This document shows positions 4,723-5,682 of a DNA stretch of 5,682 bases, in pieces (position 1 is the stretch's first letter; each line of letters opens with the position of its first letter). Location of the stretch: NCBI GenBank assembly GCA_964528085.1, contig CAZGRE010000063.1:1-5682 (forward strand), read 5' to 3'. The stretch is from B2-G16 sp964528085. Lineage in GTDB: Bacteria; Bipolaricaulota; Bipolaricaulia; UBA7950; UBA9294. Below the pieces are notes generated by a model, which was not told where the DNA came from, did no database searches, and saw only the letters and a list, made by a program, of their open reading frames with translations. The translations under genes were made by a program, and so were the position numbers.

Positions 4723-5682
4723 ATGGAGCGGATAGAACGGGCGTTCATCGAAGAGGAGATGGAGCAGTCCTACATCAACTACGCGATGAGCGTCATCCGC
4801 GGCCGCGCCATCCCCGACATCCGCGACGGCCTGAAGCCGGTCCAGCGGAGGATCCTCTACGGGATGCACGAGCTCGGGGTCACCCCGGGGAAGCCGCACC
4901 GGAAGTCGGCGCGCGTCGTCGGCGAGGTGATGGGTAAGTTTCACCCGCACGGCGACCTCGCGATCTACGACACGATGGTGAACATGGCCCAGCCGTTCTC
5001 GTTCCGCTATCCGTTGATCGACGGACAGGGGAACTTCGGCTCGATCGACGGCGATCCGGCGGCGGCGACCCGCTACACCGAGGCCCGACTCGCACCGATC
5101 GCGATGGAGTTCCTCGAGGAGCTAGGCGAGAAGACGGTCGACTGGGTCCCAAACTTCGACGAGTCCCTGAAGGAGCCGGTCGTCCTCCCGGCGAGGGTCC
5201 CCCATCTTCTGATGAACGGGGCGTGGGGGATCTCGGTCGGGATGACGACGCAGATCCCGCCGCACAACCTCTCCGAGTTGATCGACGGGACGATCGCCCT
5301 GATGGACGACCCGTTCCTCACGGTGAAGGGGCTGATGGAGTACATCTCCGGCCCGGACTTTCCCACCGGCGGTGTGATCATGGGAAGATCGGGGATCGAG
5401 GAGATGTATAGGACCGGCCAGGGGAAGATCACCCTGCGGGGGAAGGCGGAGATCGAGGACGGGGCGATCATCATCAGCGAGATACCCTATCAGGTGCGGA
5501 AATCGACGATCGTCGAGTCGATCGCGGCGAAGGTCCAAGCCGGACAGATCGACGGGATCTCCGATCTGCGCGATGAATCCGACAGGGAGGGGCTTAGGAT
5601 CGTCGTCGAGCTGAAGCGCTCAGCGAACCCGAACGTCGTCTTAAACCAGCTGTACAAGTACACCCCGCTCGAGCGGACGTTC
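4723..5682 (+). CDS. gyrA: DNA gyrase subunit A, N-terminal 320 codons (runs off the right edge)
   Basis: This is the breakage-reunion subunit of type IIA topoisomerase. With GyrB it introduces negative supercoils into DNA using ATP. The start MERIERAFIEEEMEQSYINY is followed by AMSVIRGRAIPDIRDGLKP (21-39), the winged-helix region KSARVVGEVMGKFHPHGD (61-78), PLIDGQGNFGSIDGD (97-111) and RYTEARLAP (117-125). Y118 is the catalytic tyrosine that forms the covalent DNA link and R117 its neighbour. DESLKEPVVLPARVPHLL (147-164 region) and IPPHNLSELIDG are also typical. The quinolone-determining positions read L79 (Ser83 in E. coli) and D83 (Asp87). The tower and C-terminal beta-pinwheel, where the GyrA box that separates gyrase from topoisomerase IV lies, are outside the window. 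GyrA is therefore the likely call from overall motif similarity, but ParC is not strictly excluded. The gene has its own promoter and a strong ribosome-binding site. Confidence 0.93.
   Translation, partial: MERIERAFIEEEMEQSYINYAMSVIRGRAIPDIRDGLKPVQRRILYGMHELGVTPGKPHRKSARVVGEVMGKFHPHGDLAIYDTMVNMAQPFSFRYPLIDGQGNFGSIDGDPAAATRYTEARLAPIAMEFLEELGEKTVDWVPNFDESLKEPVVLPARVPHLLMNGAWGISVGMTTQIPPHNLSELIDGTIALMDDPFLTVKGLMEYISGPDFPTGGVIMGRSGIEEMYRTGQGKITLRGKAEIEDGAIIISEIPYQVRKSTIVESIAAKVQAGQIDGISDLRDESDREGLRIVVELKRSANPNVVLNQLYKYTPLERTF

Noticed and set aside
4496..4748. Two 64-codon minus-strand frames in the spoVS-gyrA intergenic region
   Set aside because: They run through both promoters and have no Shine-Dalgarno sequence or known family pattern. 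The region fits better as control DNA.
5073..5538. Minus-strand frames of 133 and 138 codons opposite gyrA
   Set aside because: The gyrA frame is continuous with strong motifs throughout. The opposite frames look like compositional by-products.
1..5682. Search for a novel defence, mobile or biosynthetic system
   Set aside because: All sequence outside one 237-bp control region belongs to five recognisable core genes. No toxin-antitoxin pairs, transposases, integrases, long repeats or unexplained gaps were found.

Overview
The window reads as an ordinary bacterial housekeeping region. GC is high by inspection, coding is dense, and there is one divergent intergenic region. Five genes can be supported. 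Reading down the minus strand from about 4485 they are spoVS, argS, ftsY and the first 541 codons of ppdK (pyruvate phosphate dikinase), which runs off the left edge. On the plus strand, gyrA starts at 4723 and runs off the right edge after 320 codons. I see no RNA genes, mobile elements, CRISPR arrays, duplicated blocks or transfer signatures.

Layout: positions 1-1625 hold ppdK, cut before its C-terminal PEP/pyruvate barrel. Positions 1626-1652 are a 27-nt gap carrying the ppdK Shine-Dalgarno sequence. Positions 1653-2564 are ftsY, 2561-4228 argS and 4225-4485 spoVS; both junctions are 4-nt GTGA overlaps. Positions 4486-4722 are the divergent control region, with a sigma-70-type promoter in each direction, both with 17-nt spacers. 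Positions 4723-5682 are gyrA. The four minus-strand genes look like one transcriptional unit (spoVS-argS-ftsY-ppdK), with translational coupling at the two overlaps.

The genes do not form one pathway. They cover arginine charging of tRNA (ArgS), delivery of ribosomes making membrane proteins to the translocon (FtsY), PPi-linked interconversion of PEP and pyruvate (PpdK), DNA supercoiling (GyrA), and a small Alba-like nucleic-acid-binding protein known from sporulation (SpoVS). PpdK points to a PPi-based or anaerobic central metabolism, but that is inference.

Organism: a bacterium with strong preference for ATC (Ile), CTC/CTG (Leu) and frequent GGG (Gly). SpoVS homologues occur in Firmicutes and, from general knowledge, in non-sporulating lineages such as Deinococcus-Thermus and Thermotogae. 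The combination would fit an uncultivated deep-branching or thermophile-related bacterium (for example Bipolaricaulota/Acetothermia), but I cannot fix the phylum from this sequence alone.

I did not find a previously undescribed system here. The items most worth a second look are the Leu at the GyrA Ser83-equivalent position, the TVGH form of the ArgRS HIGH motif, strong over-representation of GATC, two 10-bp palindromes on the gyrA promoter, and SpoVS leading a housekeeping operon.
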